Source: Acidovorax sp. GW101-3H11 (GTDB lineage: Bacteria > Pseudomonadota > Gammaproteobacteria > Burkholderiales > Burkholderiaceae_C). Taken from it: DNA of 64,000 nt. Below the pieces are notes generated by a model. The model searched no databases. It saw nothing but the letters and a program-made list of their open reading frames with translations, and had not been told where the DNA came from. The number at the start of each line of letters is the position of its first letter. Positions within the stretch are counted from its first letter, which is position 1. Location of the stretch: the NCBI RefSeq assembly GCF_001633105.1, contig NZ_LUKZ01000003.1, positions 124,352 to 188,351 of the forward strand, given 5' to 3'. Of this stretch, positions 42,673 through 50,602 are shown in pieces. Both the position numbers and the translations under genes were made by a program.

Positions 42673-44736
42673 ATGTCCTACCTCGTGCTCGCCCGCAAGT
42701 ACCGCCCCCGCAATTTCACCGAGATGGTGGGGCAGGAGCATGTGGTCCAGGCCTTGTCGAATGCGCTCACCCAGCAGCGCCTGCACCACGCCTACCTGTT
42801 CACGGGCACGCGCGGCGTGGGCAAGACCACGGTGTCGCGCATTCTGGCCAAGTCGCTCAACTGCCAGGGGCCGGATGGCAACGGCGGCATCACGGCCACG
42901 CCCTGCGGTGTGTGCCAGGCCTGCACCGACATCGACAGCGGTCGTTTTGTGGACTACACCGAGCTGGACGCGGCCTCCAACCGGGGCGTGGACGAGGTGC
43001 AAAGCCTGCTGGAGCAGGCGGTCTACAAACCGGTGCAGGGGCGCTTCAAAGTCTTCATGATCGACGAAGTGCACATGCTCACGAACACGGCGTTCAACGC
43101 CATGCTCAAGACGCTGGAAGAGCCGCCCGAATACCTCAAGTTTGTGCTGGCCACGACCGACCCGCAGAAGGTGCCGGTGACGGTGCTGAGCCGCTGCCTG
43201 CAGTTCAACCTGCGCCCCATGGCGCCCGAAACCGTGCTCTCACACCTCACGCAGGTGCTGGCGACCGAGAACGTGCCCGCCGAGCCCCAGGCCCTGCGCC
43301 TGCTGTCGCGCGCCGCGCGCGGCTCCATGCGCGATGCGCTCTCGCTCACCGACCAGGCCATCGCCTTTGGCAGCGGCCAACTGCAGGAAGCCGGTGTGCG
43401 CCAGATGCTGGGCGCTGTGGACCGCTCCTACGTGTTCCGATTGATTGACGCGCTGGCGCAGGGCGATGGCAAGACCGTGGTCGAAACCTCGGACACGCTG
43501 CGCATGAACGGCCTGTCCGCCGCCTCCACGCTCGAAGAGATGAGTGCCGTGCTGCAGCGCATGGCAGTGTTCCAGGCCGTGCCGCAGATGGCAGGCGCTG
43601 TGGATGCCGACGACCCCGAGGCCGCCGAAACAGCGCGCCTGTCTGCGCTGATGCCCGCTGATGAAACCCAGTTGCTCTACAGCCTGTGCCTGCACGGGCG
43701 CGGCGAGCTGGGCCTGGCGCCCGACGAGTATGCGGCGCTGACCATGGTGCTGCTGCGCCTGCTGGCCTTCAAACCTGCAGGCGGTGTGGGCGGTGCTGGC
43801 GAATCGGCTGAAAAAAAAACTCTGACGCGGCCTGAAACTGCGTCCACAGGGGCTTCTGCGGCCGCTGCACCGGCCCCCCTGGCGCCACCAGCGGCCCCGG
43901 CTCCGATTCCCCTGGCGGCACCTCTGGTCGCCGCCACCCCGGTGGCGCAGCCCACACCCGCGATGCCCGCGCCGCCTGCTGTGGCCCCTGTTGTGGCATC
44001 TGCCGTGTCGGCGCCCGCCCCCACAACGGCGGCCGTGTCGGCGCTCGATGACGACGCTCCTGGCTCTGACGACGCCTCTTCGTCCGAGCCTCCACCCTGG
44101 CCCGGGTCGGAAGACGATGCAGGCCCCGGAGCCAGTGCATCGGTTGCACCTGCTGCGCCCGCTGCAGTGACGGCGCTGCCCGTGCGCCAGGCGCAAGGTT
44201 TTGAAGAAAATCAGGCCTCTGCGCGCACTCAGCAAGCGCAGGGTGCTCCTGAATTCGTAGCAATCCCCGTGCGCGTGGCCCCCGAGCCTGGCGCGCGTTT
44301 GCAACCGGCGCCCCATTCCGCTCCTGTGCCTGCATCGGCCCGCTACACGCCCACCGAGGAGGGCGATGTCTGGCATGCCACGGTGCAGCAGATGGTGGCG
44401 GCCGAGGCCATCAACGCCCTGGTGCGGGAGCTGGCCCTGCAGTCGCAGCTGGTGGCGCGCGATGGTGGCCACTGGCTGCTGCGCGTGGAGCGCGAATCGC
44501 TCAACCAGCCCACCGCACGCGAGCGCCTGCGCGCAGCGCTGGAGGCGGCAGGCCATGCCACCCAGATCAGCGTGGAGGTGGGCGTGGTCATCGACAGCCC
44601 CGCCCGCCGCAATGCCGCCGCGGCGGCCGAGCGCCAGCGCCGCGCCGAGGAAATCGTGCACAACGACCCCTTCGTGCAATCGCTGATGCGCGACTACGGC
44701 GCGAGAATCGTGCCGGGCAGCATCAAACCGGCGTGA
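42673..44736 (+). CDS. dnaX: DNA polymerase III tau (and possibly gamma) subunit
   Basis: The clamp-loader ATPase and replisome organiser. 687 residues: Walker A GTRGVGKT (45-52), zinc cysteines C64, C78, C81 and C84, Walker B DEVH (131-134), then SRC in VLSRCLQF. Domain III ends near residue 370. A long Ala/Pro-rich linker follows (about 385-560), then the polymerase-binding tau domain (about 565-687). An A9 run falls at codons 380-383. ATG 42673 (MSYLVLARKYRP) is the family start. First gene of dnaX-ybaB-recR. Confidence 0.97.
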   Translation: MSYLVLARKYRPRNFTEMVGQEHVVQALSNALTQQRLHHAYLFTGTRGVGKTTVSRILAKSLNCQGPDGNGGITATPCGVCQACTDIDSGRFVDYTELDAASNRGVDEVQSLLEQAVYKPVQGRFKVFMIDEVHMLTNTAFNAMLKTLEEPPEYLKFVLATTDPQKVPVTVLSRCLQFNLRPMAPETVLSHLTQVLATENVPAEPQALRLLSRAARGSMRDALSLTDQAIAFGSGQLQEAGVRQMLGAVDRSYVFRLIDALAQGDGKTVVETSDTLRMNGLSAASTLEEMSAVLQRMAVFQAVPQMAGAVDADDPEAAETARLSALMPADETQLLYSLCLHGRGELGLAPDEYAALTMVLLRLLAFKPAGGVGGAGESAEKKTLTRPETASTGASAAAAPAPLAPPAAPAPIPLAAPLVAATPVAQPTPAMPAPPAVAPVVASAVSAPAPTTAAVSALDDDAPGSDDASSSEPPPWPGSEDDAGPGASASVAPAAPAAVTALPVRQAQGFEENQASARTQQAQGAPEFVAIPVRVAPEPGARLQPAPHSAPVPASARYTPTEEGDVWHATVQQMVAAEAINALVRELALQSQLVARDGGHWLLRVERESLNQPTARERLRAALEAAGHATQISVEVGVVIDSPARRNAAAAAERQRRAEEIVHNDPFVQSLMRDYGARIVPGSIKPA
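43811..43819 (+). other. A9 slippery run in dnaX, possible gamma-subunit frameshift site
   Basis: Nine A residues at codons GAA-AAA-AAA-ACT (380-383), exactly between the clamp-loader domains and the Pro/Ala linker. In the -1 frame a TGA follows five codons later (43833-43835). In the +1 frame TGA is the second codon (43823-43825). Either slip would give a gamma-like protein of about 385 residues. Confidence 0.5.
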
Positions 44737-44740
44737 GATG

Positions 44741-44850
44741 AAGCTCCCCCTGAGTCGCCTTCGGCGCCTTTCCCCTCTCTCGCTTCGCGGGAGGGGGACG
44801 CTCCCAGCGCGGCGGGGCGGCCCTTGCGCGGGAGCACTGGTCTGGGCTGC
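44741..44850. repeat. GC-rich C-tract/hairpin element between dnaX and ybaB
   Basis: Begins GCTCCCCCTGAGTCGCC, has a CCCCTC/GAGGGG stem around CTCGCTTCGCGG, and runs on through GCGCGGCGGGGCGGCCC. I recall similar non-coding elements scattered in Comamonadaceae genomes. No other copy is in this window. It fills half of the 229 bp gap before ybaB. Confidence 0.4.
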
Positions 44851-44965
44851 GGCAGTTTCGACGGCCACTAACGGTGCAAAGCACAATACCGTGAATTTCG
44901 GACACTGAATTTCAGTCCCTTCGTGGGAATCGATCAACCAGAAAGAAAGCAAAGGAAACCACACC

Positions 44966-45298
44966 ATGTTCAACAAAGGACAACTCGCCGGCCTGATGAA
45001 GCAAGCCCAGGCCATGCAGGACAACCTCAAGAAGGCCCAGGACGAACTGGCCTTCATCGAGGTGGAAGGCGAATCGGGCGCGGGCCTGGTGAAGGTGGTG
45101 ATGACCTGCAAGCACGACGTCAAGCGCATCACCATCGACCCCAGCCTGCTGGCGGAAGACAAGGACATGCTGGAAGACCTGGTGGCGGCTGCGTTCAATG
45201 CGGCGGTGCGCAAGGCCGAGGAGACTTCTTCGGAGAAGATGGGCAAGCTGACGCAAGGCATGCCAGGCCTCCCCGGCGGCATGAAATTCCCTTTCTGA
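44966..45298 (+). CDS. ybaB: YbaB/EbfC nucleoid-associated protein
   Basis: A 110-residue DNA-binding protein forming a dimer with a tweezer-like helical shape. It starts [20 protein letters not shown], with the family core [23 protein letters not shown] and the Gly/Met/Pro-rich tail [13 protein letters not shown]. The conserved position between dnaX and recR supports a role near replication or recombination. Confidence 0.95.
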   Translation: MFNKGQLAGLMKQAQAMQDNLKKAQDELAFIEVEGESGAGLVKVVMTCKHDVKRITIDPSLLAEDKDMLEDLVAAAFNAAVRKAEETSSEKMGKLTQGMPGLPGGMKFPF

Positions 45299-45311
45299 GG
45301 GGGTTGGCTAC

Positions 45312-45413
45312 CGAGCGGGCCATCTGCGTCGTTGGGCGGTGCTCGCCATCCTCACGTACTTCAAGTACGTTCCGGTGGCTGTGCTCCGTCCGCCTAGCAG
45401 CTGATCCCGCTCG
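45312..45413. repeat. 102 bp imperfect palindrome between ybaB and recR
   Basis: The outer arms CGAGCGGG (45312-45319) and CCCGCTCG (45406-45413) and the centre ACGTACTT-C-AAGTACGT (45354-45370) are perfect. The intervening arms pair imperfectly, giving one long hairpin as RNA or single-stranded DNA. It is REP/BIME-like in form. Confidence 0.7.
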
Positions 45414-45470
45414 CTACGCCCTTGAGGGCGGGGTGTAGAGGCAGGGGCACTCCGGCGTTCTTCTCCACAT

Positions 45471-45495
45471 CCGTTCGGGCTGAGCTTGTCTAAGC
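45471..45495 (-). repeat. 25 bp repeat, copy b
   Basis: Its reverse complement differs from 42301-42325 at one base (A for C at the fifth position). It lies 50 bp before recR. Confidence 0.75.
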
Positions 45496-45544
45496 CTGGA
45501 TCCGCCGCTTCCTGTAACTCACCCGCATCGCCTCCAGCTTTTCC

Positions 45545-46135
45545 ATGTCCACCACCAACTCCCTCGACGTTCTGATCCAGGCGCTGCGCCGGTTGCCGGG
45601 GGTGGGGGTGAAGTCTGCGCAGCGCATGGCGTTTCATCTGTTGCAGCATGACCGCGAGGGGGCGCTGGCCCTGTCGCGGGCGCTTTCGGAGGCGGTGGGC
45701 ACGGTGCACCACTGTGCGCGCTGCCACACGTTCACCGAGGCCGAGGTGTGCAGCACCTGTCTGGACCCGGAGCGCGATGCCACGCGGCTGTGTGTGGTCG
45801 AGACCCCGGCGGACCAGTCGGCGATGGAGCGCACCGGGGCCTTCAAGGGGTTGTACTTTGTGCTCATGGGGCGGCTCAGCCCGCTCGATGGCGTGGGGCC
45901 CAAGGAAATCGGGCTGCAGAAGCTCATGGAACGAGCCACCACTGGCGAGGTGCAGGAGGTGATCCTCGCCACCAATTTCAACGCCGAGGGCGAGGCCACG
46001 GCCCATGTGATCAGCGAGGCCCTCAAGAGCCGGGGCGTGCATGTGACGCGGCTTGCGCGTGGGGTGCCCGTGGGCAGCGAGCTGGAGTACGTGGACCTGG
46101 GCACCATCGCACATGCGCTGGTGGACCGCCGGTGA
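45545..46135 (+). CDS. recR: Recombination mediator RecR
   Basis: With RecO, loads RecA onto SSB-coated single-stranded DNA during gap repair. 196 residues: helix-hairpin-helix [20 protein letters not shown]4 zinc finger [16 protein letters not shown], and the Toprim domain starting [17 protein letters not shown] with [11 protein letters not shown]. The 246 bp upstream gap contains two repeat elements but no gene. Confidence 0.97.
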   Translation: MSTTNSLDVLIQALRRLPGVGVKSAQRMAFHLLQHDREGALALSRALSEAVGTVHHCARCHTFTEAEVCSTCLDPERDATRLCVVETPADQSAMERTGAFKGLYFVLMGRLSPLDGVGPKEIGLQKLMERATTGEVQEVILATNFNAEGEATAHVISEALKSRGVHVTRLARGVPVGSELEYVDLGTIAHALVDRR

Positions 46136-46165
46136 CAGTGCCGCGCCTGGGTGCCCACTAGAATA

Positions 46166-46228
46166 CTCACAATTTAATAGCTGCTCGCGCTTATCCAACA
46201 GGCGGTGGCGGCCAAAAAGAGTCTCAAA
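46166..46228 (+). repeat. 60 bp dispersed repeat, copy 5, recR-MAPEG intergenic
   Basis: CACAATTTAATAGCTGCTCG, CGCTTATCCAACAGGCGGTG and GCGGCCAAAAAGAG. Its 5' TGCTAT is degenerate. It ends at the start codon of the MAPEG gene, so it probably supplies that gene's leader. Confidence 0.6.
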
Positions 46229-46229
46229 A

Positions 46230-46655
46230 ATGAATACCACCATGCATGTTGCCCGGTTCACCGCTGCCTATTGGTGCGTGCTGATTGCCGCACTGCTGCC
46301 CATGGGCTGCGCCTGGCTGGCCAAGAGCGGCAGCCTGGGCAAGTCGCGCAAGGACGGCGGGTTTGACAACCACGACCCGCGCGCCTGGATGGGCCGGCAG
46401 ACCGACTGGCGCGCGCGGGCCAACGCGGCCCAGGCCAACAGTTTTGAAGCCCTGCCATTTTTTATCGGCGCGGTCATCATTGCCCACCTGCTGGGCGCCG
46501 GGCAGACGCTGCTCGACATGCTGGCGCTGCTGTTTGTGTTGCTGCGCATCTTCTACGTGATGATGTATGTGGCAGACATGCCCACGGCCCGCAGTGCCGT
46601 GTGGGCGGCGGGGTTTCTGGTCAACGTGGCGATTCTTTTCATCGGTTACCGCTGA
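46230..46655 (+). CDS. MAPEG-family membrane protein
   Basis: A 141-residue protein with four hydrophobic segments (about 8-28, 62-82, 85-108 and 118-138). The motif ARANAAQANSFEALPFF, with the E-R/N-xxxN-type glutathione region, is typical of bacterial MAPEG proteins related to glutathione transferases. The activity is unknown. The start codon is immediately after a copy of the 60 bp repeat, and no good Shine-Dalgarno is visible. Confidence 0.85.
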   Translation: MNTTMHVARFTAAYWCVLIAALLPMGCAWLAKSGSLGKSRKDGGFDNHDPRAWMGRQTDWRARANAAQANSFEALPFFIGAVIIAHLLGAGQTLLDMLALLFVLLRIFYVMMYVADMPTARSAVWAAGFLVNVAILFIGYR

Positions 46656-46826
46656 CCCTGGCGTGGGCCCAGGCGGGCGGATGCCCCAAGGGGTGCATTG
46701 CCTGCACGGGCCTTTCCACATCATTGTTTGCTTACGTAGAAACCCGCAGGGAATCTCCCTGATGCGGCCTGCCCCCCTCTGGGGCACGATTGTTGCAATG
46801 CAGCATTGTCTTTTTTGCCTGATCTC

Positions 46827-47882
46827 ATGCCCCAGTCTTTGATCACCCGCCGTGCCTTTGGCACCGTGTCCGCCCTGATGGCGGCTGCGGTGTGCGCGCC
46901 TGCGCTGGTGCGGGCGCAGACCGATGGGGCCATGCTGGGGCGCGTCACCGTGGCGGTGGGGGGGCAGGGGGTGCTTTACCACCTGCCGCTGGCGCTGGCG
47001 GATTCGCTGGGCTACTTCCGGGTAGAAGGCCTGGAGGTGGTTGTGCGCGATTTTGCGGCGGGTGCGCTGGCGCAGCAGGCCGTGCAGGAGGGGGCGGCCG
47101 ATGTCTGCTCGGGCGCGTTTGAACATGTGCTGCGCGCGCAGGTGCGGGGCCAGGCCTACCGCTCGCTGGTGCTGCAGGGGCGGGCACCCCAGCTGGCCCT
47201 GGGGGTGTCTCTGCGCTCGCTGCCCGCCTACAAGGACCTGGGCGATCTGGCGGGGCGGCGCATTGGCGTGTCGTCCGTTGGCTCGTCCACCCACCTGGCG
47301 GCCAGCCTCATGCTGGTGCGCGCGGGGGTGTCGCCCCGCGATGTGTCGTTTGTGGGCGTGGGTTCGGGCACCAACGCGATGAATGCGCTGCGCTCGGGCC
47401 AGGTGCACGCGCTGTGCCATGCCGACCCGATCATGACGCTGCTGGAGCAGAAGGCCGACACGCGCATCGTGGGCGACCTGCGTTCGCTCAAAGCCGCACA
47501 GGAGCTGGTAGGCAGTGGCACCCTGCCTGCTGGCAGCCTGTACGCGCCCCAGGCCTTTTTGCAAAAGCAGCCTGCGCAGGCCCAGGCGCTGGTTAATGGG
47601 ATCGTGCATGCGCTCAAGTGGCTGCAGACCGCCGCGCCGGCCGACCTCGTCAAGGCGGTGCCCGCCGCATATTTGATGGGCGACCGGGGGCTGTACCTGG
47701 CGGCTTTTGGTCGCGTGCGCGAAACCTTTTCGCCCAACGGCCTGATGCCGGAAGACGGCCCGGCCACGGCGCTGCGCGTGCTGGCGCGTGTGCAACCCGA
47801 GCTGGCCGAGGCCAAGGTGGAACTGGCGCGCACCTACACCAACGACCTGGTGCGCAAGGCGCGCCAGAAGTACAGCGTTTGA
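46827..47882 (+). CDS. Tat-exported NMT1/THI5-like ABC substrate-binding protein
   Basis: A 351-residue periplasmic binding protein. The signal peptide has a twin-arginine motif, SLITRRAFG, near residue 4 and ends around VRAQ. The core blocks ALADSLGYFRVEGLEVVV, DLAGRRIGVSSVGSSTHL and FVGVGSGTNAMNALRSGQV resemble binding proteins for nitrate, sulfonate, taurine or pyrimidines (SsuA/NMT1 class). No permease or ATPase gene is adjacent, so it is an orphan here. ATG 46827 is chosen for the signal peptide; the frame opens at 46806. Confidence 0.82.
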   Translation: MPQSLITRRAFGTVSALMAAAVCAPALVRAQTDGAMLGRVTVAVGGQGVLYHLPLALADSLGYFRVEGLEVVVRDFAAGALAQQAVQEGAADVCSGAFEHVLRAQVRGQAYRSLVLQGRAPQLALGVSLRSLPAYKDLGDLAGRRIGVSSVGSSTHLAASLMLVRAGVSPRDVSFVGVGSGTNAMNALRSGQVHALCHADPIMTLLEQKADTRIVGDLRSLKAAQELVGSGTLPAGSLYAPQAFLQKQPAQAQALVNGIVHALKWLQTAAPADLVKAVPAAYLMGDRGLYLAAFGRVRETFSPNGLMPEDGPATALRVLARVQPELAEAKVELARTYTNDLVRKARQKYSV

Positions 47883-48104
47883 CCCCAGAGCCCTGCGCTT
47901 CGGACCGCCAAGATGCGGTTTGCGGAATGGGGCTTTTACCGGGAGGGGCCACCCGAAACAGGGGCTGGTTTGGACTACAGTGCGGGGGCGATTGCCGCGA
48001 GGTGCAATCACAGGCACAACCCAAGGCAATTGCGGGCAATTGCGGCCAGTTCGCCTGGCCTTTTGGCCCTTCACCCCTTCATTGACTTTTCCAAGGACTG
48101 ACCC

Positions 48105-48257
48105 ATGTCGCTGAGCCTCAGCATCGGCCCGCTTGTTTCCCTGATTGCAGGCATCCTCATCCTGGTGATGCCGCGCCTGCTCAGCACCATCGTGGCGCTG
48201 TACCTCATCATCATGGGCATCCTAGGGCTGCTGGGGATGCACACGCTCCGGTTCTGA
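48105..48257 (+). CDS. DUF3096-type small membrane protein
   Basis: Fifty residues starting MSLSLSIGPLVSLIAGILIL, with two hydrophobic segments (about 6-22 and 27-46) joined by the short loop MPRLLS. It fits the DUF3096 family of tiny inner-membrane proteins of unknown role. A purine-rich CCAAGGACTGACCC lies just upstream. The 222 bp before it hold no other gene that I can support. It converges with mltD. Confidence 0.8.
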   Translation: MSLSLSIGPLVSLIAGILILVMPRLLSTIVALYLIIMGILGLLGMHTLRF

Positions 48258-48271
48258 TCTTCTTCCGCCAG

Positions 48272-48299
48272 GGGCGGCCCGCGCCGTTCGGGGCCGCCC
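48272..48299. terminator. GC hairpin between convergent DUF3096 gene and mltD
   Basis: A 9 bp perfect stem, GGGCGGCCC and GGGCCGCCC with a 10 nt loop, in the 48 bp gap. There is no strong T run on either side, so the terminator call is tentative. Confidence 0.5.
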
Positions 48300-48305
48300 G
48301 GGGCA

Positions 48306-49820
48306 TCAGCGACGCTTGACCTTGGAGGGTGTGCCCCCCTTGCGTGCCGGGGGGGCGGCCGAGCGCTTGTTGTTGCTGCTGCCTGCCCGGGCATTGGCCT
48401 GGGCCTGCCGCACCGGCAGGTACACCACCACCTGCTGTCCCACCTTGAAGGCGGCGTTGGCGCGCACATCGTTCCAGTCGGCCACATTGGCGGCGGTGAG
48501 CTTGTAGCGCCGCGCAATGCTGGCCACGGTTTCGCCCTTGCCAGCGCGCACCGTGGTGCGGCGGGTGACGATCTCGGGTGTCAGCGCCACCTGCCCGTTG
48601 TCGGCCAGGTGGGAAGACACATCCTGCCTTGTGGTGTTGGCGCGCGGCACCATCAGGGCCGAGCCCGCCTTGATCAGCATGCGCGGCGGGATGTTGTTCA
48701 TGCTGCGCAGGTCGGCCTCGCTCATGCCGGCACGCTGTGCGGCCTCGGCCACGCTCATGGTGGTGGGCACGGACCACACGGTCCAGCTGGCGTATTGGCC
48801 CTCGCGGCGGGCTTCTAGGTTGCGCTGGAAGACCTTGGCGTTGTCCCAGGGCAGCAGGATCTGGGGCGTGCCCGCCGCCAGGATCACGGGGCGCTTGTAG
48901 GAGGGGTTCAGCGCGCGGAAGTCCTCCTCGCGGATGCCTGCAAGCTGGGCCACCAGGGCCACGTCGATGTCGTGTGTGATGTCCACCGTCTGGAAGTACG
49001 GGTGGTTCTCGATGAGCGGCAGCTCGGTGCGGAAGGCATCGGGGTTGGCCACGATGTTCTTTACGGCCTGCAGCTTGGGCACATACATGCGGGTTTCGGT
49101 CGGCATGTTGAGGTCGGTGTAGCTGGTGCCCAGGCCCTGCTTCTGGTTGCGGGCGATGGCCCGGCCCACGCTGCCTTCGCCCCAGTTGTAGGCGGCCAGG
49201 GCCAGGTGCCAGTCGCCGAACATGCCGTGGAGCTTTTGCAGGTAGTCGAGCGCGGCGCGCGTGGACGCGAGTACATCGCGGCGGTCGTCACGGAAAGCGT
49301 TCTGCTTGAGGTCGAAATAGTTGCCCGTGGCGGGCATGAACTGCCACATGCCAGCGGCCTTGGCGCTGGACACGGCCTGGGGGTTGAATGCGCTCTCAAT
49401 GTAGGGCAGCAGCGCCAGCTCCGTGGGCATGCCGCGCCGCTCCAGCTCTTCAACAATGTGGAACAGGTACTTGCTGGAGCGCTCGGTCATGCGCTGCATG
49501 TAGTCGGGGCGGGTGGCATACCACTGCTCGCGGTCCTGCACCAGCTCGTGCTGCAGGTCGGGCATGGCAAAGCCGCGCCGGATGCGGTCCCACAGGTCGG
49601 CTGGGGCCGACAGCGAGGCCACTTCGCCGCTGCTGGCCTGGGCGGCCGTGATGGGCTTGAGCGGCCCGTTGGGGATCTGAGGGGTATGTGTGGAAGAGCG
49701 TGCAGTGCTGGGGATGGCTTTGGGGTCCGTGCCCGCCTGGTCCGGCGAGGGGGCCCCGGTGGTGGCGCAGCCCGTGAGCCAGAGCAGGCCCGCCAGGCAG
49801 GCGATGTGCAGAATTTTCAT
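48306..49820 (-). CDS. mltD: Membrane-bound lytic transglycosylase D with LysM domains
   Basis: A lipoprotein that cleaves peptidoglycan glycan strands. 504 residues: a lipobox around Cys18 (WLTGC), then the SLT domain (about 105-230) with catalytic Glu in LLPYIESAFNPQAVS and the GMWQFMPATG and AAYNWGEGSVGRA motifs. LysM-type segments follow (about 345-390 and 430-478) and a basic Lys/Arg-rich tail. ATG 49820 overlaps the gloB stop (ATGA). The pairing mltD-gloB is conserved in enterics as well. Confidence 0.94.
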   Translation of the reverse strand: MKILHIACLAGLLWLTGCATTGAPSPDQAGTDPKAIPSTARSSTHTPQIPNGPLKPITAAQASSGEVASLSAPADLWDRIRRGFAMPDLQHELVQDREQWYATRPDYMQRMTERSSKYLFHIVEELERRGMPTELALLPYIESAFNPQAVSSAKAAGMWQFMPATGNYFDLKQNAFRDDRRDVLASTRAALDYLQKLHGMFGDWHLALAAYNWGEGSVGRAIARNQKQGLGTSYTDLNMPTETRMYVPKLQAVKNIVANPDAFRTELPLIENHPYFQTVDITHDIDVALVAQLAGIREEDFRALNPSYKRPVILAAGTPQILLPWDNAKVFQRNLEARREGQYASWTVWSVPTTMSVAEAAQRAGMSEADLRSMNNIPPRMLIKAGSALMVPRANTTRQDVSSHLADNGQVALTPEIVTRRTTVRAGKGETVASIARRYKLTAANVADWNDVRANAAFKVGQQVVVYLPVRQAQANARAGSSNNKRSAAPPARKGGTPSKVKRR

Positions 49821-50602
49821 CGGAATTCGTTCTTCCATTGGCGCAGGGCGGCCAGCACCGCCACGGCGTCGTTTTCAGGCACCTGCGCATCGTGGCCCCG
49901 GGCGGCCTGGGCCACCGTGGGTTGCCTGACGCGCAGGAAAGGGTTGATGTCCCGCTCCAGGTCCATGCGGGACGGCAGCGTGGGCTGCTGCTGTGCCCGC
50001 AGGGCCTCGCATTGGCTGCTGTAGTGGAGCAGGGCGGCGTTGCCAGGTTCCACGGCCCGCGCAAATTTCAGGTTGGAGAGCGTGTACTCGTGGGTGCAGC
50101 ACACGCGGGTGTTGCCGGGCAGGGCGGCCAGCTGGTCCAGCGAGTCCAGCATCTGCGCGGGCGTGCCCTCGAACAGGCGGCCACAGCCGCCGGAGAACAG
50201 GGTGTCGCCGCAGAATAGCAGGGGCGCGCCGTCCATCGCTTCGCAGTAATAGGCGATGTGGCCCGCCGTGTGGCCGGGCACATCGATCACCGTGAAACGC
50301 AGGCCCAGCACATCGGCCCCTTCGACCACATCGCCCTGCGCCAGGCGGACCAGGGGCTCGGGAATGCGCTCGCGCGCCGGGCCGTAGACCCGTGCGCCAG
50401 TGGCTTCGCGCAAGGTATCCACGCCGCCGACATGATCGGCATGGTGGTGCGTGACTAGAATGGCCTGCAAGCCCAGGCCCAGTGTGTCCAGGGCCTGCAC
50501 CACGGGTGCGGCGTCGCCCGGGTCCACAACGATCGCCTGGCGGCCGTCGTGCAGCATCCAGATGTAGTTGTCGGTAAAGGCGGGCAGCGGCAGCAAGTTC
50601 AT
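49817..50602 (-). CDS. gloB: Hydroxyacylglutathione hydrolase (glyoxalase II)
   Basis: Hydrolyses S-lactoylglutathione to lactate and glutathione in methylglyoxal detoxification. 261 residues with the metallo-beta-lactamase motif THHHADHVGG, the bridging-Asp block FCGDTLFSGGCGRLFEG, the CTHEYTLSNLKFA substrate region and a C-terminal helical domain. Its ATG overlaps the ATG of the divergent gene within one CATG, so the 5' untranslated regions and promoters must lie within the opposite coding sequence. Confidence 0.96.
   Translation of the reverse strand: MNLLPLPAFTDNYIWMLHDGRQAIVVDPGDAAPVVQALDTLGLGLQAILVTHHHADHVGGVDTLREATGARVYGPARERIPEPLVRLAQGDVVEGADVLGLRFTVIDVPGHTAGHIAYYCEAMDGAPLLFCGDTLFSGGCGRLFEGTPAQMLDSLDQLAALPGNTRVCCTHEYTLSNLKFARAVEPGNAALLHYSSQCEALRAQQQPTLPSRMDLERDINPFLRVRQPTVAQAARGHDAQVPENDAVAVLAALRQWKNEFR

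Noticed and set aside
43240-45282. A 680-codon open frame antisense to dnaX and ybaB
   Set aside because: It spans two real genes, and its repeats mirror the Ala/Pro linker of DnaX.
46224-48074. A 616-codon open frame antisense to the MAPEG and binding-protein genes
   Set aside because: It crosses two convincing genes with signal peptide and membrane segments; no motif in the antisense product.
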